From: Sphingomonas oleivorans
GTDB taxonomy: Bacteria; Pseudomonadota; Alphaproteobacteria; Sphingomonadales; Sphingomonadaceae
Length of the DNA stretch: 64,000 nt
Direction of reading: 5' to 3'
Assembly: GCF_003050615.1 (NCBI RefSeq)
Contig: NZ_NWBU01000005.1
Coordinates: forward strand, 212,933 to 276,932
The position numbers and the translations under genes were made by a program. Positions 8,587 to 16,852 of this stretch are shown one piece after another (positions within the stretch are counted from its first letter, which is position 1; every line of letters begins with the position of its first letter). A model generated the notes under the pieces. The model was not told where the DNA came from. It was given only the letters and a program-made list of their open reading frames with translations, and did no database searches.

Positions 8587-9096
8587 TCACAGGCCGCCGG
8601 CGAACAGATCCACCTTGCCGATCGGCACGCCTCTGGACCGCAGGATTCCGTAGGCGGTGGACAAATGGAAATAGAGATTCGTCGTGGCGAAGACCGACAG
8701 CCAGCGCCCCGCGGGCAAGGTGGGTTCCATCCCTTCGCCGATCCGGAAGCGGATCGGAACGTCGTCGCGCGCTTCGAACCGTTCGGGCCCAAGCGTCGCC
8801 AGATAGGCCTTCGCATCGGCCATGGCGGCGCTGAGGCCGGCCGCGTCCAGCCCCGCGCCCACGCCATGGGGCACCGGCAGACCCGCGACGCGCGCCGGCC
8901 ATTGCTGCGCGAAGTCGATGACGACCATAAGCTGGAAGCGAAGCGGCTGCATGTCGCCGATCAACCGCCAGTCGAGCATCTCCTCGGCATCGATGCCCTG
9001 GGCGGCGGCATGTTCCGAGCCCCTGGCGAGCAGATGCGCCGCCGTGTCCAGCGCACGGCCATAAAGATCGACAAAGCTATAAAGACTGACCTTCAC
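8587..9096 (-). CDS. DUF1993 family protein
   Basis: A 169-residue cytoplasmic protein of the DUF1993 family, a DinB-like four-helix-bundle group. Visible family features are the N-terminal SLYSFVDLYGRALDTAAHLLARG, the block MQPLRFQLMVVIDFA, and the C-terminal NLYFHLSTAYGILRSRGVPIGKVD. No enzymatic activity is established for the family. It has no obvious operon partner; 265 nt separate its end from the LytTR start. Confidence 0.8.
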   Translation of the reverse strand: MKVSLYSFVDLYGRALDTAAHLLARGSEHAAAQGIDAEEMLDWRLIGDMQPLRFQLMVVIDFAQQWPARVAGLPVPHGVGAGLDAAGLSAAMADAKAYLATLGPERFEARDDVPIRFRIGEGMEPTLPAGRWLSVFATTNLYFHLSTAYGILRSRGVPIGKVDLFAGGL

Positions 9097-9278
9097 TTGC
9101 CCCTCCTCTCATGTCGACCGGCAGCATCGCAGCCTCGATGCCCGTCCTGATCCGACGGAAATCCCACGCCTGGCGATCGCCCCCGCTCATCATCCCTTTC
9201 CAGCGTGGAATGTGCGAATTGGCAAGCCGCCGGCCCGATCTGCCCAAGCGTCGATGACTGCCGCCCGCTGCAGCCGCT

Positions 9279-10508
9279 TCATGCGATGGTGGAAGGCGGG
9301 CTTTGCTCGTCCCTGTTCGCGGCGAGGATGATCTTCGCGGGATCGGCTTGACGCTTCCGGATCAAGATATGCGCAAGCTCGGCTGCGATGAGCCCGAGAA
9401 GGATAAGGAAAGCCCCAACAAGGCCGAGAGAGTGCGCGTCCAATGTTTGAAGCGCGACTGCACCCAGCACGCCGGAAACCGAAACGGCAATGTAGATGGT
9501 GGCGGCGTTGAGCGCGATCAGTATCGGCGCGAGCGCCGGCGCAATCCCGACGAGGCGATGCTGCTGGGGAACCAGAACGCCCCAGCCGCACATGCCCCAG
9601 ATGATGAGCGCTCCGATAGCGCCGGCGAGGGTCGCGCTCGTCACCGGCATCAGCGCGAAATCAGCGGCGGCAAGCGCGATCGCGACGATGAGGAGCTTGC
9701 GGCTGCCAAACCGGTCGGTAAGGCTTCCGGCAATAAGATTGCCAGCCACCGCCGCGACGCCCCAAATGGATATGAGCGCGCCGAGGACCATGCCGCTGCC
9801 GCCGGTTGCCCGATCGAAGACGATGCTGATATAGCTGTAGACCGTGTAGAGGCCGGACAGGACGAGAAGCGTCGTCAGCAACGTCGCGGCCACCCGCGCA
9901 TCGCCGATCGGCGCCAGCCGTTCCCGCAGCGACAGCCGTGCAGCGCCCGGTATTGCTGGGAGCAGTGCCGCGACGCCGACAGCCGCCACCAGGCCCAAAA
10001 TTGTCACGAACCACATCGTGGCCCGCCAATCGCTCATGCTGCCGATCCCCATACTGCCGATCAGCGTTCCGATCGGTGCGCCCAGGGCCGTCGCGCCGCT
10101 CAAGCCCGCCATCACTATGGCAAGGGCGCGGCCACGCCGTTCGGCTGGCACAAGGGCGACGGCCGCGGCGCTCGCGGCGGGCGTGAACATCGCCCCGCCG
10201 AGGCCCGCCACGGCGCGGCTCGCCAGGACGAGCTCGAAGCTTGGCAGGACGGCGGTCAGAATATTTCCGGCAGACAAGACCGCGAGACCGCCGAGTAGCA
10301 CGTGGCGGCGTGGCCAATGCGCGGTCCAGCTGGCCATTATGGGGGTCATCACCGCATAAGCGAGCGCGTAGACCGTCATGAGCTGCCCTGCGGCGGCGAC
10401 CGGGACATCGAGGCTCCGCGCCACGTCGGGCAGAATGCCGGCGACAACGAAGCTATCGGTGCCGATCGCGAACGTCCCCAACGCGAGCGCCAGCAAGCGT
10501 GCATCCAT
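9279..10508 (-). CDS. MFS drug/metabolite exporter (DHA1-like)
   Basis: A 409-residue major facilitator with 12 predicted helices. The first half has GTFAIGTDSFVVAGILP at helix 1, GQLMTVYALAYAVMTP at helix 2 and SRAVAGLGGAMFTP around motif B, which place it with the AraJ/CmlA-like proton-coupled exporters. Substrate unknown. The promoter carries a GTAAC-N7-GTTAC palindrome at 10530-10546, 21 nt before the start; the same palindrome precedes the Rrf2 regulator gene just upstream, so the exporter is probably controlled by that regulator. Confidence 0.85.
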   Translation of the reverse strand: MDARLLALALGTFAIGTDSFVVAGILPDVARSLDVPVAAAGQLMTVYALAYAVMTPIMASWTAHWPRRHVLLGGLAVLSAGNILTAVLPSFELVLASRAVAGLGGAMFTPAASAAAVALVPAERRGRALAIVMAGLSGATALGAPIGTLIGSMGIGSMSDWRATMWFVTILGLVAAVGVAALLPAIPGAARLSLRERLAPIGDARVAATLLTTLLVLSGLYTVYSYISIVFDRATGGSGMVLGALISIWGVAAVAGNLIAGSLTDRFGSRKLLIVAIALAAADFALMPVTSATLAGAIGALIIWGMCGWGVLVPQQHRLVGIAPALAPILIALNAATIYIAVSVSGVLGAVALQTLDAHSLGLVGAFLILLGLIAAELAHILIRKRQADPAKIILAANRDEQSPPSTIA

Positions 10509-10529
10509 ATCGTCTCTCCTCAGTATGAA

Positions 10530-10546
10530 GTAACCGTTTTTGTTAC
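10530..10546. promoter_or_regulatory. Operator in front of the MFS gene
   Basis: GTAAC-CGTTTTT-GTTAC, an inverted repeat with 7-bp spacer. The identical arrangement occurs at 11063-11079 before the Rrf2-type gene. Confidence 0.75.
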
Positions 10547-10621
10547 ATTGATGCCCGCGGAAAGGCCGAACCCACCTCCGTCCGAACGGTCCTTCCAGTC
10601 AGGGCCTGCGCTTCGGCTCCT

Positions 10622-11047
10622 TCACCCGAGCGTATCGGCGAGCATCTCTTCTATCGTCATGCCCGCCAGATGCCGCCTGAGCAGCGCGTCGAGCGATCCG
10701 TAGACACGGCCGAGCGCGGGCCGGATACCGCGTCCGATGGGGCATGCCTGATTGGGCGTGGACGCGTGGAGAGCGAATGGCGGCCCCTCCTCAAGGGCGT
10801 TGTAGACGTCGAGCAGCGTGATGGATCCGGGATTTCTGGCGAGTGTCCATCCCGCGTTCGCACCACGATGGCTTTCGACCAGCCCAGCCTTGTGAAGAAG
10901 CCCAAGCGTGCGCCGGATGACCACGGGATTGGTGTTGACGCTCAGCGCGATCCGATCGGACGTCACCGGATCAGGCCGCTTTCTGGCGACCAGGGCCATC
11001 CATGTCAGTATATGCACCGCCACGGTCAGGCGACTATTGGCGCTCAT
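10622..11047 (-). CDS. Rrf2-family transcriptional regulator
   Basis: A 141-residue Rrf2 family winged-helix protein (YwnA/NsrR-like fold). The HTH lies at residues 25-70 ([19 protein letters not shown]) with the wing in [14 protein letters not shown]. It has one cysteine (in NQACPIGRG), not the three needed to bind an Fe-S cluster in IscR or NsrR, so it more likely senses thiol stress or a small ligand. It lies upstream of the MFS exporter on the same strand, and both promoters hold the same palindrome, which indicates autoregulation plus control of the exporter. Confidence 0.85.
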   Translation of the reverse strand: MSANSRLTVAVHILTWMALVARKRPDPVTSDRIALSVNTNPVVIRRTLGLLHKAGLVESHRGANAGWTLARNPGSITLLDVYNALEEGPPFALHASTPNQACPIGRGIRPALGRVYGSLDALLRRHLAGMTIEEMLADTLG

Positions 11048-11062
11048 CGAGATCCTCCTATC

Positions 11063-11079
11063 GTAACCGTTGTTGTTAC
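11063..11079. promoter_or_regulatory. Operator in front of the Rrf2 gene
   Basis: GTAAC-CGTTGTT-GTTAC, 15 nt upstream of the Rrf2 start; it differs from the copy at 10530-10546 at one spacer base. It overlaps the expected promoter. Confidence 0.75.
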
Positions 11080-11273
11080 ATTTAAGAGAGCTGTCAAGCA
11101 GGGCTGCTTAGGACGACGGCATTGACGATCGTTGATACAGAAATCCCGACGGGCGGCTCTGGATCGACCGGCTCTCCGAGCATCTGTTTGATACAGGTAA
11201 GCGCCCGCTCCTGGGGCGTCCACGGCAGCCCTGCCCACGGCAACTTTCGGGCAGGCATGGCTTTTAGCAGCCG

Positions 11274-12989
11274 ATGCCGCACGACTTTCTCGCCGACAGC
11301 CTGATCCTCGCTTTCGCCGCATCCGCAGCCGGAGCCGTGATCGTCCGGTTCCGCCTCTCCCCTATCATGGGCTATCTTGCCGCGGGCGTCGTGGTCGGGC
11401 CCACCGGCCTGGACATGCTCTCCGATACCGACGGGATCCGCCTGCTGGGGGAATTCGGCGTCACGCTTCTGATGTTTGTCGTCGGCCTTGAATTTTCCTG
11501 GCCCCGAATGGTCGCCGCGCGGGGCGTGGTCTTCGGGCTCGGCAGTCTTCAGGTCGGCTCCATGGCCCTGGCCGGGACGGTCGTCGGCATGCTCGCGGGG
11601 GCTGCGATGCTGCCGAGCATGCTGATCGGGTTCGCCGCCGCCATGTCGTCCACGGCGATCGTCCACAAGCAGCTGTTGGATCAGGACGAGGCCACCAGCC
11701 ACCATGGCGTGCTCGCCACGGGTTTCCTGCTGTTCCAGGATTTCGTCGCACTGTCCCTGCTCGCGCTTGTCGGCGCGCTCGACGAACGGGCCGCTCCGGA
11801 CGCGGTGCGGACGATCGCGCGCCTGGCTATGGCCATCGCGCTTTTCCTGGCGGTGGCCCTGCTCGCCCGCCGCACGCTGGGCCGGCTCCTCGAATGGGCC
11901 GCCCGATCCGGATCCAACGAGTTCTTCCTCCTGTCGACGCTCCTCCTGATCCTGGGCACGGCCTTTGCCGCCGAGCGGCTCCATCTGTCGCTGCCGGTCG
12001 GGGCGTTCATCGTCGGCATGATGGCCGGGGAAACCGATTTCCGGCACCAGCTGCAGGAAGAAATAAGGCCCTTTCGCGATCTCCTCCTCGGCCTGTTCTT
12101 CCTGACGATCGGCATGGCCGTCGACCTGACCACCGTGGCAAAGGCGCCGCTCATCACGGCCGCCCTGCTGGCCATGCTCGTCGGGGGCAAGTTCGCGGTC
12201 GTCTTCGCCCTGGCGAGACTGAGCCATGCCGACACCGTCAGCGCCGTTCGAACGGCCGTCCTGCTGGCCCATGGCGGCGAATTCGCGCTGCTGATCGTGA
12301 GCCAGGCGCTCAGGACGGGATTGCTGCCCGGCGCCTATGGGCAGCCGGTGCTGACCGCCATGGCGCTCAGCATGTTCTTCGCCCCGGCGCTGGTCCAGTG
12401 GAACGGCCATATTGCGGCGCTTTTCGCCGGCAGGACCACGTTGGAAGCTCCCCACCTCGCAGACGAGGCGCGCATGATGGAAGGATCGAAATGCTTGAGG
12501 CATCATGTCATTCTCGCGGGCTGCGGCCCGGTCGGGCGGCTGGTGGCGACGGCGCTCGAATCCGCCGGTGTGGCCTATGTGGCGATCGAACGGGATACGG
12601 ATCGGCTCCGCAAGGCACGGTCGCAGGGGCATCATATCCTGTTCGGCGACGCCGCCCGGCCGGGAATCCTGAAGGCGGCCGGCCTGAACAGGGCCGCCGT
12701 CGTCGTGGCGCTCCTCAACGACAGGCGCCGGCTGGAGCAGCTCGTGCGGCAGGTACGACAGCTTAACGCGGGAATTCCGATACTCGTCAGCACGCGCGAC
12801 GATAGCGCGCTGGAACCCATCATGCAGGCGGGCGCGACGCGCATCTTCCCGGAAAATCTGGCCGCCGGCCTGGCGCTCGCGATGCAGACGCTTCTGATGC
12901 TTGGCATTCCCGCGCAGGATGCCGACGCGAAGATCCATGCGCTTCGCACGGAGCTCAACCCGGAGCTCGGCACGTTCTATCTGCGGTAG
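11274..12989 (+). CDS. Kef-type cation:proton antiporter with TrkA-N domain
   Basis: A 571-residue CPA2 family antiporter. About 12 membrane helices fill residues 1-390, including the family blocks MGYLAAGVVVGPTGL, FVVGLEFS and FLTIGMAVDL. The cytoplasmic C-terminus has a RCK/TrkA-N Rossmann domain with HHVILAGCGPVGR (G-x-G-x-x-G at about 410-425) and the acidic end of strand 2 in VAIERD. It would exchange K+ (or another monovalent cation) for H+ under control of a nucleotide or glutathione adduct. No KefF/KefG ancillary gene is adjacent. Start at 11274 follows only a weak Shine-Dalgarno, so the exact start is less sure. Confidence 0.88.
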   Translation: MPHDFLADSLILAFAASAAGAVIVRFRLSPIMGYLAAGVVVGPTGLDMLSDTDGIRLLGEFGVTLLMFVVGLEFSWPRMVAARGVVFGLGSLQVGSMALAGTVVGMLAGAAMLPSMLIGFAAAMSSTAIVHKQLLDQDEATSHHGVLATGFLLFQDFVALSLLALVGALDERAAPDAVRTIARLAMAIALFLAVALLARRTLGRLLEWAARSGSNEFFLLSTLLLILGTAFAAERLHLSLPVGAFIVGMMAGETDFRHQLQEEIRPFRDLLLGLFFLTIGMAVDLTTVAKAPLITAALLAMLVGGKFAVVFALARLSHADTVSAVRTAVLLAHGGEFALLIVSQALRTGLLPGAYGQPVLTAMALSMFFAPALVQWNGHIAALFAGRTTLEAPHLADEARMMEGSKCLRHHVILAGCGPVGRLVATALESAGVAYVAIERDTDRLRKARSQGHHILFGDAARPGILKAAGLNRAAVVVALLNDRRRLEQLVRQVRQLNAGIPILVSTRDDSALEPIMQAGATRIFPENLAAGLALAMQTLLMLGIPAQDADAKIHALRTELNPELGTFYLR

Positions 12990-13178
12990 AAATTCATGTC
13001 GTGACGGCCGGCCGCAGCGACGGGCCCGATATGGGGGGACTGCCCCAAATGCATCGACGCGCGGAATGTCCGCAACCGCAATAGCGGCGGCTTGCCGAGA
13101 GCGCCGCTTCCGCCCCCATTCCTGTCATTCCTGAGGAAACGGTCAGCTCTCCGAACCGGACATTGGCAGCGGTCTTAC

Positions 13179-14612
13179 CTACGGACGGCGGGCGCTATTT
13201 TGTTCGATAGCAAGCTTGATCGCTGCCGGAAGGTGCGTCTGAATTAGCTTCGCCTTGAAGGTTGCCCCGTCACTGGCTCTCATTCCTACAAGAACATCGG
13301 GGATCACTCCCGCGACCTCGTCGGAGCCGTCTGCACGGAACCTGACGCAATCGGGCAACTCAAGCGTCGCCCCGCTATTCTCAAGGACGGTGGGTGTGCC
13401 CCCCCGCGTATGGCCACATCCAGCTCCGCCCGTTCGACTGCCGACGATTACCGCCGCGCGATTGTCTTGGAGGACCGCTGCAAACTCCTCCGCGGCGGAC
13501 CACGTTTCATCATCCACCAGCACCGCCAGCGGTCCGGACCAGACGGCATCGTGATACGGAAACTGCGTGATGCTGAAGACCAGATCGGCCCAGGGCTTGC
13601 CGGCAAATTCGCCCGCCCGCGCTGCTCCCACTAATCCCGTCGCATAGCCAGCATGGCCGACAAGAGGGCACGCCCCCAGTCCAGCGCACGCCTGCTCCGC
13701 GTCCCTGCGAGCAGCTTCAGCTTCCGCCGCCCAAAATAGCAGGCGTGATCGGTCATTCGGATCGGCGCCGGCTGCGGCTCGCCGAAGCTGCTCGGCCAAA
13801 GATTTCCATTGCGCGGACCAGTGGGAGCCACGAACGAAGCCACGCCGCGCGGATAGGATAGCCCTAGAACTTAAAATCCGGGCAGCAGCTTCCGCCCATT
13901 CACTTCCCCCACCATTGTCGGTCACATCAACCAGCAGGGCCGTTGCGCCGGCCGCTTTTAATGCCCTGACTTGTTCCTCTAAAGTAGCGGTAAACCTGTT
14001 GTACGACCATGTGAGAACGGCATCCTGGCACTTATCATCACAAGACTTGTCGGCCGGGATATGGAGCGCTTGAAGGGCTGCGTGGCAGATAAATGGACTG
14101 CCCTCCGGTTCGAAGACACCAATACGGATCACGCCGACATTCTGTTTGCCAAAGGGAATGATCCCTGCCGGGAACGGACTATCTTCACCCACCTGACGGT
14201 AGCCGAGGAGATGTGAGCCGATACCGGATGTACTACGATTGGCGTCGAATCCCATATCGTCACATATGTTGGACGGTTCCGGCGATGCTGGGGCCGGCGA
14301 TGGAGAAGCAGGGCGCGGCCAATCTATCGTGACATGCCCGTCGCCGACACGTTGTATCAGACGGTCAAATATGCCCTTTGCTTCTGTGTCCGACGTGGCC
14401 GAACGAATGCGGGACGCCGCTCTATCAAAAAGGGTGGATAATGTGATCTCGCGATCATGCTCCAGCCAGTCGATATTGGCATATTTCGTTTTGAACGCCT
14501 GCTGAGCTTGGGAGAGATCGGCAAGCCAAGGTTGAGGCGACCACGTTTGCGAAGGCACCGGAGCAGCCGCGGCCAACCCGATCGCGCAGCAAACCGAGAT
14601 TACTGAGCGCAT
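13179..14612 (-). CDS. S41-family peptidase, exported
   Basis: A 477-residue tail-specific-protease-like (S41) protein. The start at 14612 (AAGGGG upstream) gives a clean signal peptide MRSVISVCCAIGLAAAAPVPS. The catalytic half contains ALLVDVTDNGGGSEWAEAA and VDDETWSAAEEFAAVLQDN, where Ser in WSAAEEF is the expected nucleophile, followed by the GSRTGGAGCGH turn. Several cysteines (NICDD, FICHA, KSCDDKCQD, QACAGLGAC) suggest disulfides in the periplasm. Substrate unknown. It stands alone. Confidence 0.8.
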   Translation of the reverse strand: MRSVISVCCAIGLAAAAPVPSQTWSPQPWLADLSQAQQAFKTKYANIDWLEHDREITLSTLFDRAASRIRSATSDTEAKGIFDRLIQRVGDGHVTIDWPRPASPSPAPASPEPSNICDDMGFDANRSTSGIGSHLLGYRQVGEDSPFPAGIIPFGKQNVGVIRIGVFEPEGSPFICHAALQALHIPADKSCDDKCQDAVLTWSYNRFTATLEEQVRALKAAGATALLVDVTDNGGGSEWAEAAARILSSRAILSARRGFVRGSHWSAQWKSLAEQLRRAAAGADPNDRSRLLFWAAEAEAARRDAEQACAGLGACPLVGHAGYATGLVGAARAGEFAGKPWADLVFSITQFPYHDAVWSGPLAVLVDDETWSAAEEFAAVLQDNRAAVIVGSRTGGAGCGHTRGGTPTVLENSGATLELPDCVRFRADGSDEVAGVIPDVLVGMRASDGATFKAKLIQTHLPAAIKLAIEQNSARRP

Positions 14613-15007
14613 AGTTCCCCCTTGAAGGCGAACATGGACCCCAATGCCCAGTTGCGCAACGACCGCTTCTTGACCCGGACGACGGAAAGCAGATGAGGTG
14701 GAGGGCTCCCGCTCCCGGCATCTGAGCGCCAAAATGTGGAAGCTGTCGAAGCGACCACGAGCCAAGGGAGCCACCCGTCATGGAGATTAGCACAGGTGCA
14801 GCTAATGCCGCCAGCCTACGTCAGACCATATGCAAAGCGCGGTAACCGGCCCCCAGCGGCTAAGCGCCGAGGCGGGAACATCTGCCGATGCACTGTGCCT
14901 CACCGTCAAATACGTAACGAATCCGGGACGCGGGAACAGGTGCATCAACCGCCGCGTTTGTGCTTTGCACCATTGCGAGGTGACCACCATTGCGAGGAGA
15001 CATGGCG
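14613..15007. other. Intergenic region with stress promoter
   Basis: The 395 bp between the S41 gene and the CsbD gene hold no supported coding sequence. They contain the EcfG-type promoter at 14933-14958 and a 13-bp direct repeat at 14968-14980 and 14985-14997 (CACCATTGCGAGG), which duplicates the ribosome-binding region of the CsbD gene. Confidence 0.6.
14933..14958 (+). promoter_or_regulatory. EcfG (general stress) type promoter
   Basis: GGAAC at 14933-14937, 17 bp, then CGTT at 14955-14958, matching the alphaproteobacterial EcfG consensus GGAAC-N16/17-CGTT. It lies 50 bp upstream of the CsbD start codon. Confidence 0.7.
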
Positions 15008-15199
15008 ATGGGCGAAGCGAGCGACAAATCCAAGGGCGCGATCAACGAAGCCGTGGGCAAAGCGAAACGCGCGGCCGGTGTCATAGCCGATCGGCCCGAT
15101 ATCGAAGCCGAGGGTGCCGCGCAGGAATCCACCGGCAAGGTGGAGCGGGCCAAGGGCGCCGTAAAGAAGGCCGTAAAGGACATTATCGATAAAAACTGA
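15008..15199 (+). CDS. CsbD family stress protein
   Basis: A 63-residue, highly charged, Lys/Ala/Glu-rich CsbD-family protein. The family hallmark appears twice as related segments (SDKSKGAINEAVGKAKRAAG and QESTGKVERAKGAVKKAVKD). CsbD proteins are strongly induced by general stress in many bacteria; their molecular role is not known. The start at 15008 is chosen because GAGGAGA lies 7 nt upstream; ATG at 15002 is too close to it. The EcfG-type promoter upstream suggests control by the PhyR/EcfG general stress response. Confidence 0.88.
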   Translation: MGEASDKSKGAINEAVGKAKRAAGVIADRPDIEAEGAAQESTGKVERAKGAVKKAVKDIIDKN

Positions 15200-15268
15200 C
15201 GGATCCGCCCCTGCCGATCTTCCCGAAAGCGGACGCAACCGGAGAAGCGGCTGGGGCGTAACTGTCGG

Positions 15269-16021
15269 TCAGCCTGGCGCGTTCAGCGTTCGCTGGAACA
15301 GGGCGAGCATCCCTCCCATCGCCTGCAGGAACAAAGCCGGATCGTAGCGGGGCCCTTCGTCGCGCAGGAAGGCATGGGCGGCATTCACCTCATGCCACTC
15401 ATAGCGCGCGCCGACCTCTTCCAGCCGCGCCCTTATCGCCTCCCGCCCGGCGAAGGGAATGTGCGGGTCCTGGCGTCCCCAGACGAACAGCGTCTCGGCC
15501 TTCAGCTCGCCCATGCGCGCAAGGCTGTCGTCCGCCTTGCCCGCGCCCAGCGTCCCGCTATGAATATCGGTGGCGTAGAAGCAGGCTGCGGCGGCCACGG
15601 CCGGATTGAGCGCCGCGCGATAAGCGAGATGCCCGCCAAGGCACAGGCCCATCGTCGCAAGCCTTCCGCTGCAGGCCGGATGCTGCTGCAGGAAGGCGAG
15701 CGCGCTCATCGCATCGGCATCGAAGGCCGCGACCGGCTTGGTGAATTTGAGCGCATTGCCACGATCCGTGCCCGCCTGGTCGTAGCGCAGCACGGTGCCG
15801 GGCGCCTCATATTCGTGATAGACCTCGGGCACACCGACGCAATAGCCCTGCCCCGCCACCATCGCGGCGAGCCGCCGGATCGGGCCGGTCAGCTGATAGA
15901 TTTCGGAAAAGAGCAGCACGCCCGGGAAACGGCCCGGAACGGCGGGCCGAAACAGGTGCAGGCGCATCGGCGCGCTTCCCGGGACGGGAATGTCTTCATA
16001 TTCGTCACTGCGAATGATCAT
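15269..16021 (-). CDS. Dienelactone hydrolase family protein
   Basis: A 250-residue alpha/beta hydrolase of the dienelactone hydrolase family. The Cys-Asp-His triad is visible: TMGLCLGGHLAY (Cys nucleophile), WGRQDPHIP (Asp) and NAAHAFLRDE (His). Start at 16021 (AAGGA 9 nt upstream) rather than the longer frame to 16192. It probably hydrolyses a lactone or ester in the cytoplasm; with no aromatic degradation genes nearby its substrate is open. It is divergent from the sigma factor gene, whose promoter region overlaps its upstream DNA. Confidence 0.85.
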   Translation of the reverse strand: MIIRSDEYEDIPVPGSAPMRLHLFRPAVPGRFPGVLLFSEIYQLTGPIRRLAAMVAGQGYCVGVPEVYHEYEAPGTVLRYDQAGTDRGNALKFTKPVAAFDADAMSALAFLQQHPACSGRLATMGLCLGGHLAYRAALNPAVAAAACFYATDIHSGTLGAGKADDSLARMGELKAETLFVWGRQDPHIPFAGREAIRARLEEVGARYEWHEVNAAHAFLRDEGPRYDPALFLQAMGGMLALFQRTLNAPG

Positions 16022-16199
16022 CGGCAATCCTTGGCTGCGAACGGGAGGGCGGGCCTCTTTCGGACAAAAGGAAAGCCTATCCGCACCGCTGTCCAGCCCC
16101 TCTAGCCCGCTTTTCCCGGGCGCGCTCCGCCGATCGGCGGCAAGATGGCGCTGCCTCCGGCGCCGGCCGGAGATCGCCGCGCGAAGCTGCAAGGCGCCG

Positions 16200-16217
16200 C
16201 TGTCATCAGACGGTCAT
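16200..16217 (+). promoter_or_regulatory. Pho-box-like site upstream of sigma/FecR/TonB/PhoD unit
   Basis: CTGTCAT-CAGA-CGGTCAT: two 7-bp direct repeats separated by 4 bp, one mismatch from the PhoB consensus CTGTCAT-N4-CTGTCAT. A possible -10 (TATCGC) starts at 16229, 11 bp downstream, the normal spacing. The sigma factor GTG start is at 16274. Confidence 0.65.
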
Positions 16218-16251
16218 CCAAATCTTGCTATCGCGCCGCCGCGAGCGTGAC

Positions 16252-16263
16252 GGAAATATTTCC
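16252..16263. promoter_or_regulatory. 12-bp palindrome before the sigma factor start
   Basis: GGAAATATTTCC is a perfect palindrome ending 10 nt before the GTG start. It could be an operator; part of it (GGAAAT) also resembles -35 elements of FecI-type sigma factors. Confidence 0.4.
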
Positions 16264-16273
16264 AGGGTCGGAT

Positions 16274-16852
16274 GTGAGCGATAGGCGTGAAGTTGTCAGG
16301 TGGGTAGCGCTCCATATTCTACCCCATGAGGCCGATGTCCGGAAATGGCTGCATCGATCCATTGCCGAACCGGCGGATGTGAACGACCTCATCCAGCAGG
16401 CCTATTGCCGGCTTTCCGAGTTGGACTATGTCGGCCATATCAGAAATGGGCGTGCCTATTTCTTCGCCACCGTGCGTTCCATCCTGCTCGAGCGCATCCG
16501 GCGCGAACGCATCGTGCAGATACAGGCGGTGACGGATTTGGATGCCTTGTGCATCGTAGATGAGAGTCCCTCACCGGAAACAGTCATAGGCGCCAAACTG
16601 GAATTATGTCACGTCCTGAAACTGATCAACAGCTTGCCGGCCGCCTATCGCGACGTGCTGAAGCTGCGGCGGATAGAAGGCTTGTCGCAGAAGGAGACTG
16701 CGATGCGTCTGGGAGTGACGGAGAAGGTGGTCGAGAATAATTCGACGCGGGGGCTGAAGATGCTCCTGGCAGCGCTCACGCAAGCGCGTGCCGCCGGCAT
16801 GGCCGTCGAGCCGATCGACGACGACAAGCATCTGCGTCATGCGCGATATTGA
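16274..16852 (+). CDS. FecI-type ECF sigma factor
   Basis: A 192-residue extracytoplasmic-function sigma factor of the iron-starvation (FecI) subgroup. Region 2 is visible as PADVNDLIQQAYCRLSELD with AYFFATVRSILLERIRRER, and region 4 as LPAAYRDVLKLRRIEGLSQKETAMRLGVTEKVVENN. The start is GTG at 16274 with AGGG 8 nt upstream. It overlaps the FecR gene by 14 nt, a translational coupling typical of fecIR. It should direct transcription of the downstream TonB receptor after a signal relayed through FecR. The upstream Pho box suggests it is made during phosphate limitation. Confidence 0.9.
   Translation: MSDRREVVRWVALHILPHEADVRKWLHRSIAEPADVNDLIQQAYCRLSELDYVGHIRNGRAYFFATVRSILLERIRRERIVQIQAVTDLDALCIVDESPSPETVIGAKLELCHVLKLINSLPAAYRDVLKLRRIEGLSQKETAMRLGVTEKVVENNSTRGLKMLLAALTQARAAGMAVEPIDDDKHLRHARY

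Noticed and set aside
11094-12938. Minus-strand 614-codon open frame across the Kef antiporter
   Set aside because: Charged low-complexity shadow of a membrane protein gene.
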